In this document: one piece after another, positions 1 to 6,547 of the stretch | Layout: the number at the start of each line of letters is the position of its first letter | Position numbering within the stretch: the stretch's first letter is position 1 | Source of the DNA: Peptococcaceae bacterium | GTDB taxonomy: Bacteria; Bacillota; Peptococcia; DRI-13; UBA5745 | DNA: 11,087 nt | Direction of reading: 5' to 3' | Assembly (NCBI GenBank): GCA_031264885.1 | Contig: JAISDM010000191.1 | Span: 1-11,087, forward strand | Program-made: the position numbers and the translations under genes | Notes under the pieces: model-generated | Told to the model about the DNA's origin: nothing | The model's database searches: none | What the model saw: only the letters and a program-made list of their open reading frames with translations

Positions 1-3000
1 TTCCCCGACGCCCGGTACGGGTATGACGTGGCGGATCCCCATAAGGTGAAAATCACCAATATCGGCACTGACCCCACCGGTGAGTTGACGGTGACGTGGA
101 CCGACGGTGACCCGAGCGCGTTCGTATACCCTGGCACGATTCCATCCATAGCGGTGAACGGAGACGCGAACTTGATCATTTCTCCAGCGTCAAACCTCAC
201 GCCGAATCCAAATGGAACGCCCAAGACCTATACCGCGACTTTGACCGTCGGAAGCAGCAGTTTCTCTAACCTCAAGCCCAAAACATACCGGCTCAGCTTC
301 ACGGTTCATCCGGACGAAATCATTGACATTCAACCTGTCATTCAGCCCGTCGCGGCCATCGACGGCGGCATAGCGGAATACGCGCCGACATTCCCGGACG
401 CGTCCGCCATAACCGCGTATCTGAAATTCACCTATCCGAACGTTACGGCTATCGGCTCGGAAGATGCTGGCAGCGCATCCATACCGGTCAGCGACTGGGC
501 GGATGCAGACGGTTATGATCCGGACAAGCCCGGCAGCTATACCTTCACAGCCACACTGGGGGCAATCCCGCCGCCGGTGAATTATGTCAATCCTCACAAC
601 CTGACCACCTCTGTGGAAGTGACGCTTGCGGCGCCGGTGGACGCCATGGCGCCGCTGATCCGGCGAAGCCCGGCTTCCTACGAGGGTTTTGTCGGCGAAC
701 GGCAGCCCTATCGCCTGACGGTGACCGCCGAATCTCTGGACGGGGGCAGGCTCAGCTATCAATGGTATACAAACACCGTAAACGATTATTTGCTCGGTTC
801 TCCTTCTCTTATAACCGGCGCGAACTCAACCCTGGAGGATTACTCCATTGCGCTGGATTCAGTCGGCGCGACGTATTATTGGTGCGAGGTGACAAGCACA
901 AACACAGATCCGCGGATTACCGGCAATAAAGCCGTAACCGTCAAAAGTCACATCGCGGAGGTCGCGGTCCGATACGCCGTACTTACGGTGGAAGGCGGCG
1001 AGGGCGGCGGCGAATACACTGTGGGCGACCGCGTTCCCATCGCGGCCGACCCGCCTCCCGATGAGCAGATCTTCTATCAGTGGATCCAAAAGTCCGGCCC
1101 CCCGATCACGCTGCCGGACGCCGCGACAGGTACAGTTGCCATGCCTGCCGGCGACGTATTTATCGCGGCGGAATACGCGCCTGACGCCCTGTACCGGCTG
1201 ACTGTGGTAAACGGCGCGGGCGGCGGCAGTTATCCCGCGGGCGCTCAGGTCGGCATCCGGGCGAATTCCGCTCCGGCGGGGCAGGTCTTCGACCGGTGGG
1301 AACTGACCGCGGGCAGCGGGACGGCGCTCCCGGCAGGCTCGGCAGGCACGGTCACTATGCCCGCCGGGGATCTGACCGTCACCGCGCGCTACAGAACCGC
1401 CGATCCCGGAACGCCGGATTATCTTCTGACAGTGGTAAACGGCTCTGGCGGCGGTCGGTATCCGGCGGGTACACAGGCGACCGTTACGGCGAATCCCGCG
1501 CCGGAGGGTCAGGTTTTCGACCGCTGGGAGCTGACCGCGGGCAGCGGGGTCGCGCTGCCGGAGACGGCGGTTGGGGCGATCGTTATGCCGGCGGAGGATG
1601 TGACCCTTACGGCGCTGTATAAATCGGGGACTTCCGAACCCCCGGAGGATGGGGACAGATATACGCTAACGGTGGTGAATGGCACGGGGAGCGGACTGTA
1701 TTCGGCGGGCGCTCAGGCGGTCATCGCGGCGAATCCCGCGCCGGAGGGGCAAAGCTTCGACCGCTGGGAGCTGACTGCGGGCAGCGGGGTCACGCTGCCG
1801 GAAACGGCGGTCGGCGCGGTCGTTATGCCGGCGGAGGATATCACTGTCACGGCGCTGTACAAATCGGGGAATCCCGAACCGCCGGAAGGTGGGGATGAAT
1901 ATACGCTGACGGTGGTAAACGGATCTGGCGGCGGGCGGTATCCGGCAGGTACACAGGCGGCCATCGCGGCGGATCCCGCGCCGGAGGGGCAAAGCTTCGA
2001 CCGCTGGGAACTGACCGCGGGCAGCGGGGTCGCGCTGCCGGAGACGGCGGTCGGCGCGGTCGTTATGCCGGCGGAGGATGTGACCGTCACGGCGCTGTAT
2101 ACATCGGGGAATCCCGAACCGCCGGAGGACGGGGACAGATATACGCTGACGGTGGTAAACGGCGCCGGGAGCGGGCGGTATCCGGCAGGCGCCCAGGTGT
2201 CTGTCACGGCGAATCCCGCGCCGGAGGGTCAGACCTTCGACCGGTGGGAACTGACGGCGGGCGCCAGGGCGGCGCTGCCGGAGGCGGCGGCCGGTACGGT
2301 CATTATGCCCGCAGGCGATCTCACGATTGCCGCGCTTTATAAGACAGCGGTATTCCCGCCCGGCGGCGGAGGAGGAGGCGGAGGCGTCAATAACGCTTCC
2401 GGCGGCGGTTCCTCAGGGGGTTCCGGTTTGGCGCCCACAGCCGACGGCGGGCAAATCAGCCTGGATTATTCCAGATCCGGCGGGACGGTAGTCATCCGGC
2501 TCCCGGAGATCAAAGTGCGGGAGATCGCCGGTAAAGCCGCGGATGGCGCCGCGGAGATCAACATCCGGATGATGACCGGCGCCACAGACGTGACATTTAC
2601 GCCGAAAGAGGGTTTGCGCGACTTGACTGCCGGCGGGCTGAGCGTTACGGTGGATTTCCCTCTGGGCGCCGTCACCCTGGACAGCGCGGCGATACGGTCC
2701 CTTGTGGCGCAGGCCGCCGGTTCGGATATCACCATCGCGGTCAGGCCCGCAGCGGCGTCGCCGCTCGCTTCCAATCTGGCCGCGGCGCTGCCGGGCGGCG
2801 CCGTCGGCTACGATGTATCGGTCTACTCCGGCGGGCGGCTCATTCACAGCTATACCGGGAAAATCAGTGTCGCCGTGCCTTATGACGGCAGGCTCCCTGT
2901 CGCCGCCTGGTACGTCGGCGGCGAGGGCGCCGGCAGCGCTGATATAGAAAAAATCGACAGTTTTTACAGCACTCTGGCAAAAACCGTCACATTCACGCCG

Positions 3001-3588
3001 CCGCATCTGTCGCTGTACGCTGTCGGTTATGCCGGCGGGGGCTGGCCGTTTGTCGACGTCCGCGAGGATGAATGGTTCTATTCCGCGGTGGAGTACGCGG
3101 CGGCCCGCGGGCTGATGGAAGGCGTGTCCGAAACCGTGTTTGAGCCGAACGCGCCGGCGACCCGGGGGATGTTCGTCAGCATTCTCGGCAAAATAGCGGG
3201 CGCCGATATAGTAACCTACGCGGAGAATCCCTTTGCCGATGTGAAATCCGGGGAATATTACGAACCCTACATCCGCTGGGCGAGGAAGAAGGACATTGTG
3301 AGCGGTGTGGGCGACGGCAGGTTCGATCCGGAAAGCGGTGTGACCCGCGAACAGATGGCGGCGATTTTGGTAAATTATGTCAGGCATATGAACATAACGC
3401 TGGGTTCCGGCGCCGGCGCGGTGTTCGCCGATGAGGCGGACATCAGTCCCTGGGCGAGGGACGCCGTGAGTCTGCTGGCGGAAGCCGGCGTCGTCAAGGG
3501 CGTGGGCGACGGCCGGTTTGCCCCGGATCAATACGCCACCCGCGCGGAAATAGCCGCGATATTGTCCAGGATTACCCGCGGCGTGTGA
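1..3588 (+). CDS. Giant SLH-anchored surface protein with Ig-like and divergent InlB-type repeats (5' partial)
   Basis: This is a cell-surface protein predicted to be held non-covalently to secondary cell-wall polymer by C-terminal SLH domains. The frame is open to the left edge, so the start and any signal peptide lie outside the window; the GTG at 28 is only the first possible start inside it. Counting codons from position 1 (1195 seen), the order is as follows. Codons about 120-190 contain a Big_4-like segment with YDPDKPGSYTFTATL. Codons 217-320 form an Ig-like domain (YQWY and TYYWCEVT strands). Codons 325-781 are six repeats of the divergent InlB B-repeat type (LTVVNG, FDRWELTAG, MPA.D.T). 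Codons about 785-810 are a Gly-rich hinge. Codons about 819-1010 form a beta-rich domain ending in a TVTFTPPHLSLYAVGYA signature often found before SLH domains. SLH domains begin at codons 1015, 1076 and 1140, with TRGM, TREQ and TRAE motifs. The ligand is unknown; adhesion or S-layer association is inference. Confidence 0.93.
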   Translation, partial: FPDARYGYDVADPHKVKITNIGTDPTGELTVTWTDGDPSAFVYPGTIPSIAVNGDANLIISPASNLTPNPNGTPKTYTATLTVGSSSFSNLKPKTYRLSFTVHPDEIIDIQPVIQPVAAIDGGIAEYAPTFPDASAITAYLKFTYPNVTAIGSEDAGSASIPVSDWADADGYDPDKPGSYTFTATLGAIPPPVNYVNPHNLTTSVEVTLAAPVDAMAPLIRRSPASYEGFVGERQPYRLTVTAESLDGGRLSYQWYTNTVNDYLLGSPSLITGANSTLEDYSIALDSVGATYYWCEVTSTNTDPRITGNKAVTVKSHIAEVAVRYAVLTVEGGEGGGEYTVGDRVPIAADPPPDEQIFYQWIQKSGPPITLPDAATGTVAMPAGDVFIAAEYAPDALYRLTVVNGAGGGSYPAGAQVGIRANSAPAGQVFDRWELTAGSGTALPAGSAGTVTMPAGDLTVTARYRTADPGTPDYLLTVVNGSGGGRYPAGTQATVTANPAPEGQVFDRWELTAGSGVALPETAVGAIVMPAEDVTLTALYKSGTSEPPEDGDRYTLTVVNGTGSGLYSAGAQAVIAANPAPEGQSFDRWELTAGSGVTLPETAVGAVVMPAEDITVTALYKSGNPEPPEGGDEYTLTVVNGSGGGRYPAGTQAAIAADPAPEGQSFDRWELTAGSGVALPETAVGAVVMPAEDVTVTALYTSGNPEPPEDGDRYTLTVVNGAGSGRYPAGAQVSVTANPAPEGQTFDRWELTAGARAALPEAAAGTVIMPAGDLTIAALYKTAVFPPGGGGGGGGVNNASGGGSSGGSGLAPTADGGQISLDYSRSGGTVVIRLPEIKVREIAGKAADGAAEINIRMMTGATDVTFTPKEGLRDLTAGGLSVTVDFPLGAVTLDSAAIRSLVAQAAGSDITIAVRPAAASPLASNLAAALPGGAVGYDVSVYSGGRLIHSYTGKISVAVPYDGRLPVAAWYVGGEGAGSADIEKIDSFYSTLAKTVTFTPPHLSLYAVGYAGGGWPFVDVREDEWFYSAVEYAAARGLMEGVSETVFEPNAPATRGMFVSILGKIAGADIVTYAENPFADVKSGEYYEPYIRWARKKDIVSGVGDGRFDPESGVTREQMAAILVNYVRHMNITLGSGAGAVFADEADISPWARDAVSLLAEAGVVKGVGDGRFAPDQYATRAEIAAILSRITRGV
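973..2343 (+). repeat. Six-unit in-frame tandem repeat (divergent InlB B-repeat type), 240-bp period in the core
   Basis: Units begin at 973, 1192, 1420, 1660, 1900 and 2140. The first two are 219 and 228 bp. The next three are exactly 240 bp (80 codons each), and the last has a different tail. Each unit encodes a LTVV-NG-GSG-Y-AG opening, a central FDRWELTAG (FYQWIQKSG in the first), and a closing MPA-D-T-A-Y. The units starting at 1420, 1660, 1900 and 2140 share long identical DNA stretches, such as the block around ATCCCGCGCCGGAGG, while the first unit has drifted strongly. This gradient points to recent duplication in the 3' half of the array. Linkers of the 240-bp units read SG-EPPE-GD. 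Confidence 0.92.
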
Positions 3589-3607
3589 GGTTAGTCGGAT
3601 TTTTTGG

Positions 3608-3653
3608 ATTCCGGGACAAGCCCGGAATGACGGAAGAGGGAGCCCGGAATGAC
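3608..3653. repeat. Dispersed palindromic element, TTCCGGG-5nt-CCCGGAATGACGG type, with a partial second copy
   Basis: ATTCCGGG (3608-3615) and CCCGGAAT (3621-3628) form a perfect 8-bp stem with a 5-nt loop (ACAAG), followed by GACGG. A second CCCGGAATGAC lies at 3643-3653. The 13-mer CCCGGAATGACGG at 3621-3633 recurs exactly at 10864-10876, again as the right arm of a hairpin with a 5-nt loop. Repeats of this kind, seen as spurious SFR-CPGIQ or VIPGLSRNP translations, are known as dispersed families in several bacterial genomes. The assignment here rests on two copies in the window. Confidence 0.75.
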
Positions 3654-3663
3654 AGAAAAAGGG

Positions 3664-3693
3664 GCGGAATGACGCGGAATGACGCGGAATGAC
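3664..3693. repeat. Three tandem copies of the 10-mer GCGGAATGAC
   Basis: The 10-mer GCGGAATGAC occurs three times head to tail, followed by GG. It is the GGAATGACG core of the neighbouring palindromic element, so it is probably a slippage or amplification product of that element. No coding or regulatory role is apparent. Confidence 0.85.
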
Positions 3694-3707
3694 GGAACAA
3701 GGGGGGC

Positions 3708-3728
3708 GGGGCGGCAGAATGCCGCCCC
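3708..3728. repeat. Perfect GC hairpin, 9-bp stem and 3-nt loop
   Basis: GGGGCGGCA (3708-3716), loop GAA, TGCCGCCCC (3720-3728). This is a perfect inverted repeat of the REP-like GGGCGGCA...TGCCGCCC kind, followed directly by CTACGG. There is no T-tract, so it is not a standard intrinsic terminator, although it could protect a 3' end of mRNA. Confidence 0.75.
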
Positions 3729-3821
3729 CTACGGTGTCGTGGGCGGACGCGTTTGCGAAGGTGGCAGAATGACACGTGGGCGGACGCCGTTTGTGAAGGT
3801 GATAGGATGCGCCCCCTACGG
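3724..3821. repeat. Direct repeat pair of about 34 bp flanked by an 11-mer repeat
   Basis: Two similar units start at 3739 and 3776 (period 37). Both read GTGGGCGGACG, then GTTTG, GAAGGTG and GATG or AATG, with small differences. The pair is bracketed by identical copies of GCCCCCTACGG at 3724-3734 and 3811-3821. The nested arrangement suggests a dispersed repeat unit with internal duplication. Confidence 0.7.
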
Positions 3822-3871
3822 ATATTTTGACTTTGCGCGAATTATGGTATAAATTCCTATATTTTTGACTC

Positions 3872-3900
3872 TTGAATTCGTGGCGGGAGTGTGGTAACAT
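3872..3900 (+). promoter_or_regulatory. Probable 6S RNA promoter (sigma-A type, extended -10)
   Basis: TTGAAT (3872-3877), a 17-nt spacer, and TAACAT (3895-3900), each matching four of six consensus bases. TGG directly precedes the -10 box, as in an extended -10 element. The predicted transcript would start near 3907, a few bases before the A-run that opens the 6S RNA closing stem. The start site is inferred. Confidence 0.6.
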
Positions 3901-3906
3901 AAATCA

Positions 3907-4102
3907 AGAAACAAAAAAACCCTGCGATGCTCGTGCATTGCCGTCTCGTTTTGAGCCAACATAGATTATACGGGAGCCTGGACTCTGGTTGTGGTTTGCA
4001 TGCCTTTCATTTTATGTCAGGAGCGATGAAACAGACAGGAGGGCACCCACCTGCGTGAGCAGGTTCAAAACAGCGGCCCCACGGCATAGGTGGGGTTTTT
4101 TT
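3907..4102 (+). ncRNA. ssrS: 6S RNA (RNA polymerase-binding regulatory RNA)
   Basis: 6S RNA mimics an open promoter and binds sigma-A (sigma-70 class) RNA polymerase holoenzyme, lowering transcription in slow growth. The sequence blocks in order fit the family: CCCTGCGATGCTCG at 3920-3933, TGAGCC near 3953, GGGAGCCTGGACT near 3972, TTGCATGCC near 3995, CACCCACCTG near 4044, AGGTTCAAAAC near 4061, and CGGCATAGG-GGGG at the end. The closing stem pairs 3913-3925 with 4090-4102, and ATGC (3927-3930) with GCAT (4084-4087). ACCTGC-GTGA-GCAGGT (4049-4064) is a perfect small hairpin on the 3' side of the expected central bubble. The length of about 196 nt is normal. It stands alone with its own promoter and terminator. 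The 5' end is estimated from the promoter. Confidence 0.88.
4077..4102 (+). terminator. Intrinsic terminator of the 6S RNA
   Basis: CCCCAC (4077-4082), a 7-nt loop, GTGGGG (4090-4095), then seven T (4096-4102). The 3' half of this stem is also the 3' strand of the 6S closing stem. On the minus strand no T-tract follows the hairpin, so it probably does not serve the convergent recombinase gene. Confidence 0.85.
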
Positions 4103-4148
4103 CTACACGCGGCGGGGGGCGCGGTCCATTGACGCGCCTCACTTCGTC

Positions 4149-4775
4149 TCAGTCCGCTTCGATGCGCTCCTGCGATTTTTTTCGCCATTGCTTGGTTTTT
4201 TCGTACAACGTACTCAGGCTGCATCCGCAGATATCGGCGGCTTCGATGCCGGAGATCGCTCCGGCGCGCCATTGGTCGTATATTTCCAGGAAATTTTCCG
4301 GCAAGGCCAGGGAGGTTCTGCCGAAGGACACGCCCCGGGCCTTCGCGGCGGAGATGCCTTCCGCCTGGCGGCGCAGCAGGTTATCCCGCTCTATCTGAGC
4401 GAAGAAGGAGAGGATCTGGAGCACCAGGTCGCTGATGAATGTGCCCAGCAGGTCTTTACAGTAGGTCGTATCGAGAAGCGGCATGTCCAGCACCTTGATG
4501 TCCGCGCCGATATCCCGTGTGATGAACCGCCACTGGTCAAGGATTTCGGCGTAATTTCGGCCGAGCCGGTCAATGGACTGGATCAGCAGTATGTCGCCCT
4601 GTTTCAGCCGTCTTAACATTCTCTGGTATGCCGGCCGTTCGAAGTTCTTGCCGGACTGTTTGTCTATGTACAGGTTTCTGCGGGGAATGTGATAAGGCCC
4701 TAAGGCGATTCTTTGACGGTCCGCGTTCTGATCCTGTGTTGACACCCGAATGTAACCATATTTGTTGCTTTCCAT
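4149..4775 (-). CDS. Serine recombinase, resolvase/invertase family (208 aa)
   Basis: This is a small serine site-specific recombinase that cuts and rejoins DNA through a covalent 5'-phosphoserine intermediate. The N-terminal catalytic domain carries YGYIRVST with Arg10 and nucleophile Ser12, YIDKQSGK (36-43), and SIDRLGRNY (67-75) with the conserved active-site arginines Arg70 and Arg73. The long dimer helix includes IERDNLLRRQAEGI (128-141) and then the hinge KARGVSFGR (145-153). A C-terminal helix-turn-helix covers about 172-193 (SGIEAADICGCSLSTLYEK). The length fits Tn3-type resolvases and Hin/Pin invertases. The ATG at 4775 is chosen because GGAGG stands 8 nt upstream; the open frame runs further upstream but would cross trxA. 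The gene diverges from trxA and converges on the 6S RNA. No transposase accompanies it, so it may be a relic of a mobile element or a stand-alone invertase or resolvase. Confidence 0.93.
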   Translation of the reverse strand: MESNKYGYIRVSTQDQNADRQRIALGPYHIPRRNLYIDKQSGKNFERPAYQRMLRRLKQGDILLIQSIDRLGRNYAEILDQWRFITRDIGADIKVLDMPLLDTTYCKDLLGTFISDLVLQILSFFAQIERDNLLRRQAEGISAAKARGVSFGRTSLALPENFLEIYDQWRAGAISGIEAADICGCSLSTLYEKTKQWRKKSQERIEAD

Positions 4776-4822
4776 AATGTCAGCCTCCGCGTCCACGATC
4801 TGAGCATGATAAGCATGGTAAA

Positions 4823-4828
4823 AGTATA
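4823..4828 (-). promoter_or_regulatory. Possible -10 box of the recombinase gene
   Basis: On the minus strand TATACT lies about 48 nt before the recombinase start, with a poor -35 candidate (TTTATC) 17 nt upstream. The AT-rich 132-bp divergent region also contains ATGATAA twice (4806-4812 and 4844-4850) and GCATG twice near 4805-4818. These could be recombinase-binding sites, but this is not shown. Confidence 0.35.
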
Positions 4829-4858
4829 ACATAAAAAAAGAATATGATAAACGGAGAC

Positions 4859-4888
4859 TTGACGCATTGTTATTAGGTAGCTTATAAT
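4859..4888 (+). promoter_or_regulatory. Strong sigma-A promoter of trxA and the downstream cluster
   Basis: TTGACG (4859-4864), an 18-nt spacer, and a perfect TATAAT (4883-4888). Transcription would start near 4895, leaving only about 13 nt before the trxA ATG, so the ribosome binding site AGAGGTGAT (4895-4903) would sit at the very 5' end of the message. It is the only obvious promoter seen upstream of the trxA-to-alaS cluster. Confidence 0.75.
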
Positions 4889-4907
4889 TTTCACAGAGGT
4901 GATTGCA

Positions 4908-5228
4908 ATGGCATTGACACATGTATCGGATCAGCAGTTTGACGGGGAGGTCTTGAGCGAGCGGCAGCTGGCTGTGGTTGATTTTTGGGCGCCTTGGTGC
5001 GGCCCGTGCAAGATGCAGGGGCCCATTGTGGAGGAATTGGCCGGCCAATATGACGGGAGGGCCAAGATCTGCAAAATGGACACGGACCAGAATCAGGACA
5101 CGGCGGTCAAGTATGACATCATGAGCATTCCCACGCTGATCTTTTTCAAAGACGGCAAAGAGGTCGCGCGTAAGGTGGGGCTGACGCCCAAAGCGGAATT
5201 GTCCCGGATGATCGACTCGTATCTGTGA
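4908..5228 (+). CDS. trxA: Thioredoxin (106 aa)
   Basis: This is a cytoplasmic dithiol-disulfide oxidoreductase that keeps protein cysteines reduced, recycled by thioredoxin reductase. The fold signature is complete: VVDFWAPWCGPCK with the redox pair Cys31 and Cys34, the buried Asp25, and cis-Pro75 in MSIPT, followed by LIFFKDGKEV and VGLTPKAEL. The length is typical. The ATG at 4908 is preferred because AGAGGTGAT precedes it at correct spacing; a GTG at 4899 lies inside that ribosome binding site. One extra cysteine (Cys55) lies outside the active site, and the usual IAP after the active site is QGP. It is the first gene of the cluster, and its TGA overlaps the ribosome binding site of rarA. 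Co-transcription with a replication-fork ATPase and a tRNA synthetase is inferred from spacing. Confidence 0.97.
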   Translation: MALTHVSDQQFDGEVLSERQLAVVDFWAPWCGPCKMQGPIVEELAGQYDGRAKICKMDTDQNQDTAVKYDIMSIPTLIFFKDGKEVARKVGLTPKAELSRMIDSYL

Positions 5229-5239
5229 GGACAAATTAG

Positions 5240-6547
5240 ATGGATTTGTTTACCAATCTGGGCGAACAGGCGCTGAAGCAGCGGATGCCCATGGCCGCCC
5301 GGATGCGGCCAAAAACCCTGGAGGAGTTCATCGGACAGGGGCATATTCTGGGCCCGGGCAAACTGCTGCGGAGGGCGATTCTGGCGGATCAGCTGGGGTC
5401 GGTGATTTTTCACGGGCAGCCGGGAACCGGCAAGACCAGCTTGGCTTTCGTGATCGCCCAAACCACCCGGGCGGCCTTCATCCAGTTAAACGCGGTGACC
5501 TCCGGGGTGGCGGATCTGAGGCAGGTGGTCCGGGAGGCGGAAGACCGGCTGAAGTTCCAGCAGCAGGGCACGGTGCTGTTTATCGATGAGATTCACCGTT
5601 TTAACAAAACTCAGCAGGACGCGCTCCTGCCCTCGGTGGAGGAGGGCAAGGTGACTCTGATCGGCGCCACGACGGAGAATCCCTATTTCAGTGTGAACGC
5701 CGCGCTTTTGTCCAGATCCAGGGTCTTTCGGCTGGAGCAGCTGAGCGATGGGGATGTGCTGACCCTTCTGAACCGGGCGCTGACGGATGTGGAGCGGGGG
5801 CTGGGAACCTATCGGACGCGGGTTTCGGAGGAGGCGCTGAACCACTTGGCGGTTTCCGCCCGGGGGGACGCCAGGCAGGGGCTGAACGCGCTGGAACTGG
5901 CGGTTTTGTCCACCATGCCGGGACCGGACGGGGTGAGGGCTGTCGATTTGGCCGCCGCGGAGGAGTCCATCCAGGAGCCTTCTGTGGTATATGACAAAAC
6001 CGGGGATCAGCATTATGACGTAATCTCCGCGTTCATCAAGAGTATGCGCGGCTCCGACCCGGACGCGGCGCTTCACTACCTGGCGCGGATGCTCCACGCG
6101 GGGGAGGATCCCCGGTTTATTCTGCGCCGGATTCTGATCGCCGCCTCGGAAGACGTGGGCCTGGCGGATCCCATGGCCCTGGTGGTGGCCGTGGCCGCGG
6201 CCCGGGCCTTTGAGCAGGTGGGAATGCCGGAAGGGTATCTGACTTTGTCCCAGGCGGTGCTGTACCTGGCGAACGCGCCGAAGAGCAATTCCGTACTGGC
6301 GGTCTACGACGCCGCTGAGGATGTGAAAAAAGGCCGCTACGGCCCGGTGCCGGCCCATTTGAGGGACGCGAGCTATCCCGGGGCCGAGGATATGGGGCAT
6401 GGCAAGGGCTACCTGTATCCCCACGACTATCCGGGGCACCGGGTCAGGCAGGACTATCTTCCGGAGGCGCTCCGGGGCAAGGTTTATTACAAGCCGGCCG
6501 GAACGGGCCTGGACCGGGGCGCGGGGGGCGGTGAGCCCCTTGAGTAA
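5240..6547 (+). CDS. rarA: Replication-associated recombination protein A, AAA+ ATPase (435 aa)
   Basis: RarA (MgsA, homologous to eukaryotic WRNIP1) is a clamp-loader-related AAA+ ATPase that acts at stalled replication forks and in recombination-linked repair. Walker A is GQPGTGKTS (59-67), Walker B is VLFIDEIHRF (112-121), sensor 1 is GATTENP (142-148), arginine-finger candidates are in LLSRSRVF (156-163), and sensor 2 is GDARQGLN (209-216). After these comes the family-specific C-terminal region from YDKTGDQHYD (251-260) through GPVPAHLRDA and YLYPHD. The length is normal. The start at 5240 has GTGAGG 9 nt upstream, overlapping the trxA stop codon, with 11 bp between the genes. Its end overlaps the possible start of the next gene by up to 17 bp. 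The C-terminal tail (GLDRGAGGGEPLE) is Gly-rich and probably disordered. Confidence 0.97.
   Translation: MDLFTNLGEQALKQRMPMAARMRPKTLEEFIGQGHILGPGKLLRRAILADQLGSVIFHGQPGTGKTSLAFVIAQTTRAAFIQLNAVTSGVADLRQVVREAEDRLKFQQQGTVLFIDEIHRFNKTQQDALLPSVEEGKVTLIGATTENPYFSVNAALLSRSRVFRLEQLSDGDVLTLLNRALTDVERGLGTYRTRVSEEALNHLAVSARGDARQGLNALELAVLSTMPGPDGVRAVDLAAAEESIQEPSVVYDKTGDQHYDVISAFIKSMRGSDPDAALHYLARMLHAGEDPRFILRRILIAASEDVGLADPMALVVAVAAARAFEQVGMPEGYLTLSQAVLYLANAPKSNSVLAVYDAAEDVKKGRYGPVPAHLRDASYPGAEDMGHGKGYLYPHDYPGHRVRQDYLPEALRGKVYYKPAGTGLDRGAGGGEPLE

Larger units (their letters stand above)
3589..3906. other. Gene-free intergenic stretch made of short repeats
   Basis: No credible gene is seen between the SLH gene and the 6S RNA. 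Roughly the first 235 bases are a mosaic of short palindromes and tandem motifs, listed separately. The last 85 bases are AT-richer and hold the 6S RNA promoter. No clear intrinsic terminator follows the SLH gene: the palindrome at 3608-3628 has no T-tract after it on either strand. Confidence 0.7.

Noticed and set aside
1420..2343. Possible CRISPR or satellite array
   Set aside because: The 240-bp units are continuous coding repeats without unique spacers; they encode protein modules.
3608..3628. Intrinsic terminator of the SLH gene
   Set aside because: The hairpin is perfect but is followed by GACGG on the plus strand and by CC and then an A-run on the minus strand. There is no T-tract on either.
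2413..3900. 495-codon minus-strand open frame
   Set aside because: It runs opposite the SLH domains and through the repeat cluster. Its SFRACPGIQ-like segment is the translation of the palindromic repeat, not a protein.
3865..3900. TTGACT as the -35 box of the 6S RNA promoter
   Set aside because: The spacer to TAACAT would be 24 nt. TTGAAT at 3872 gives a 17-nt spacer and is preferred.
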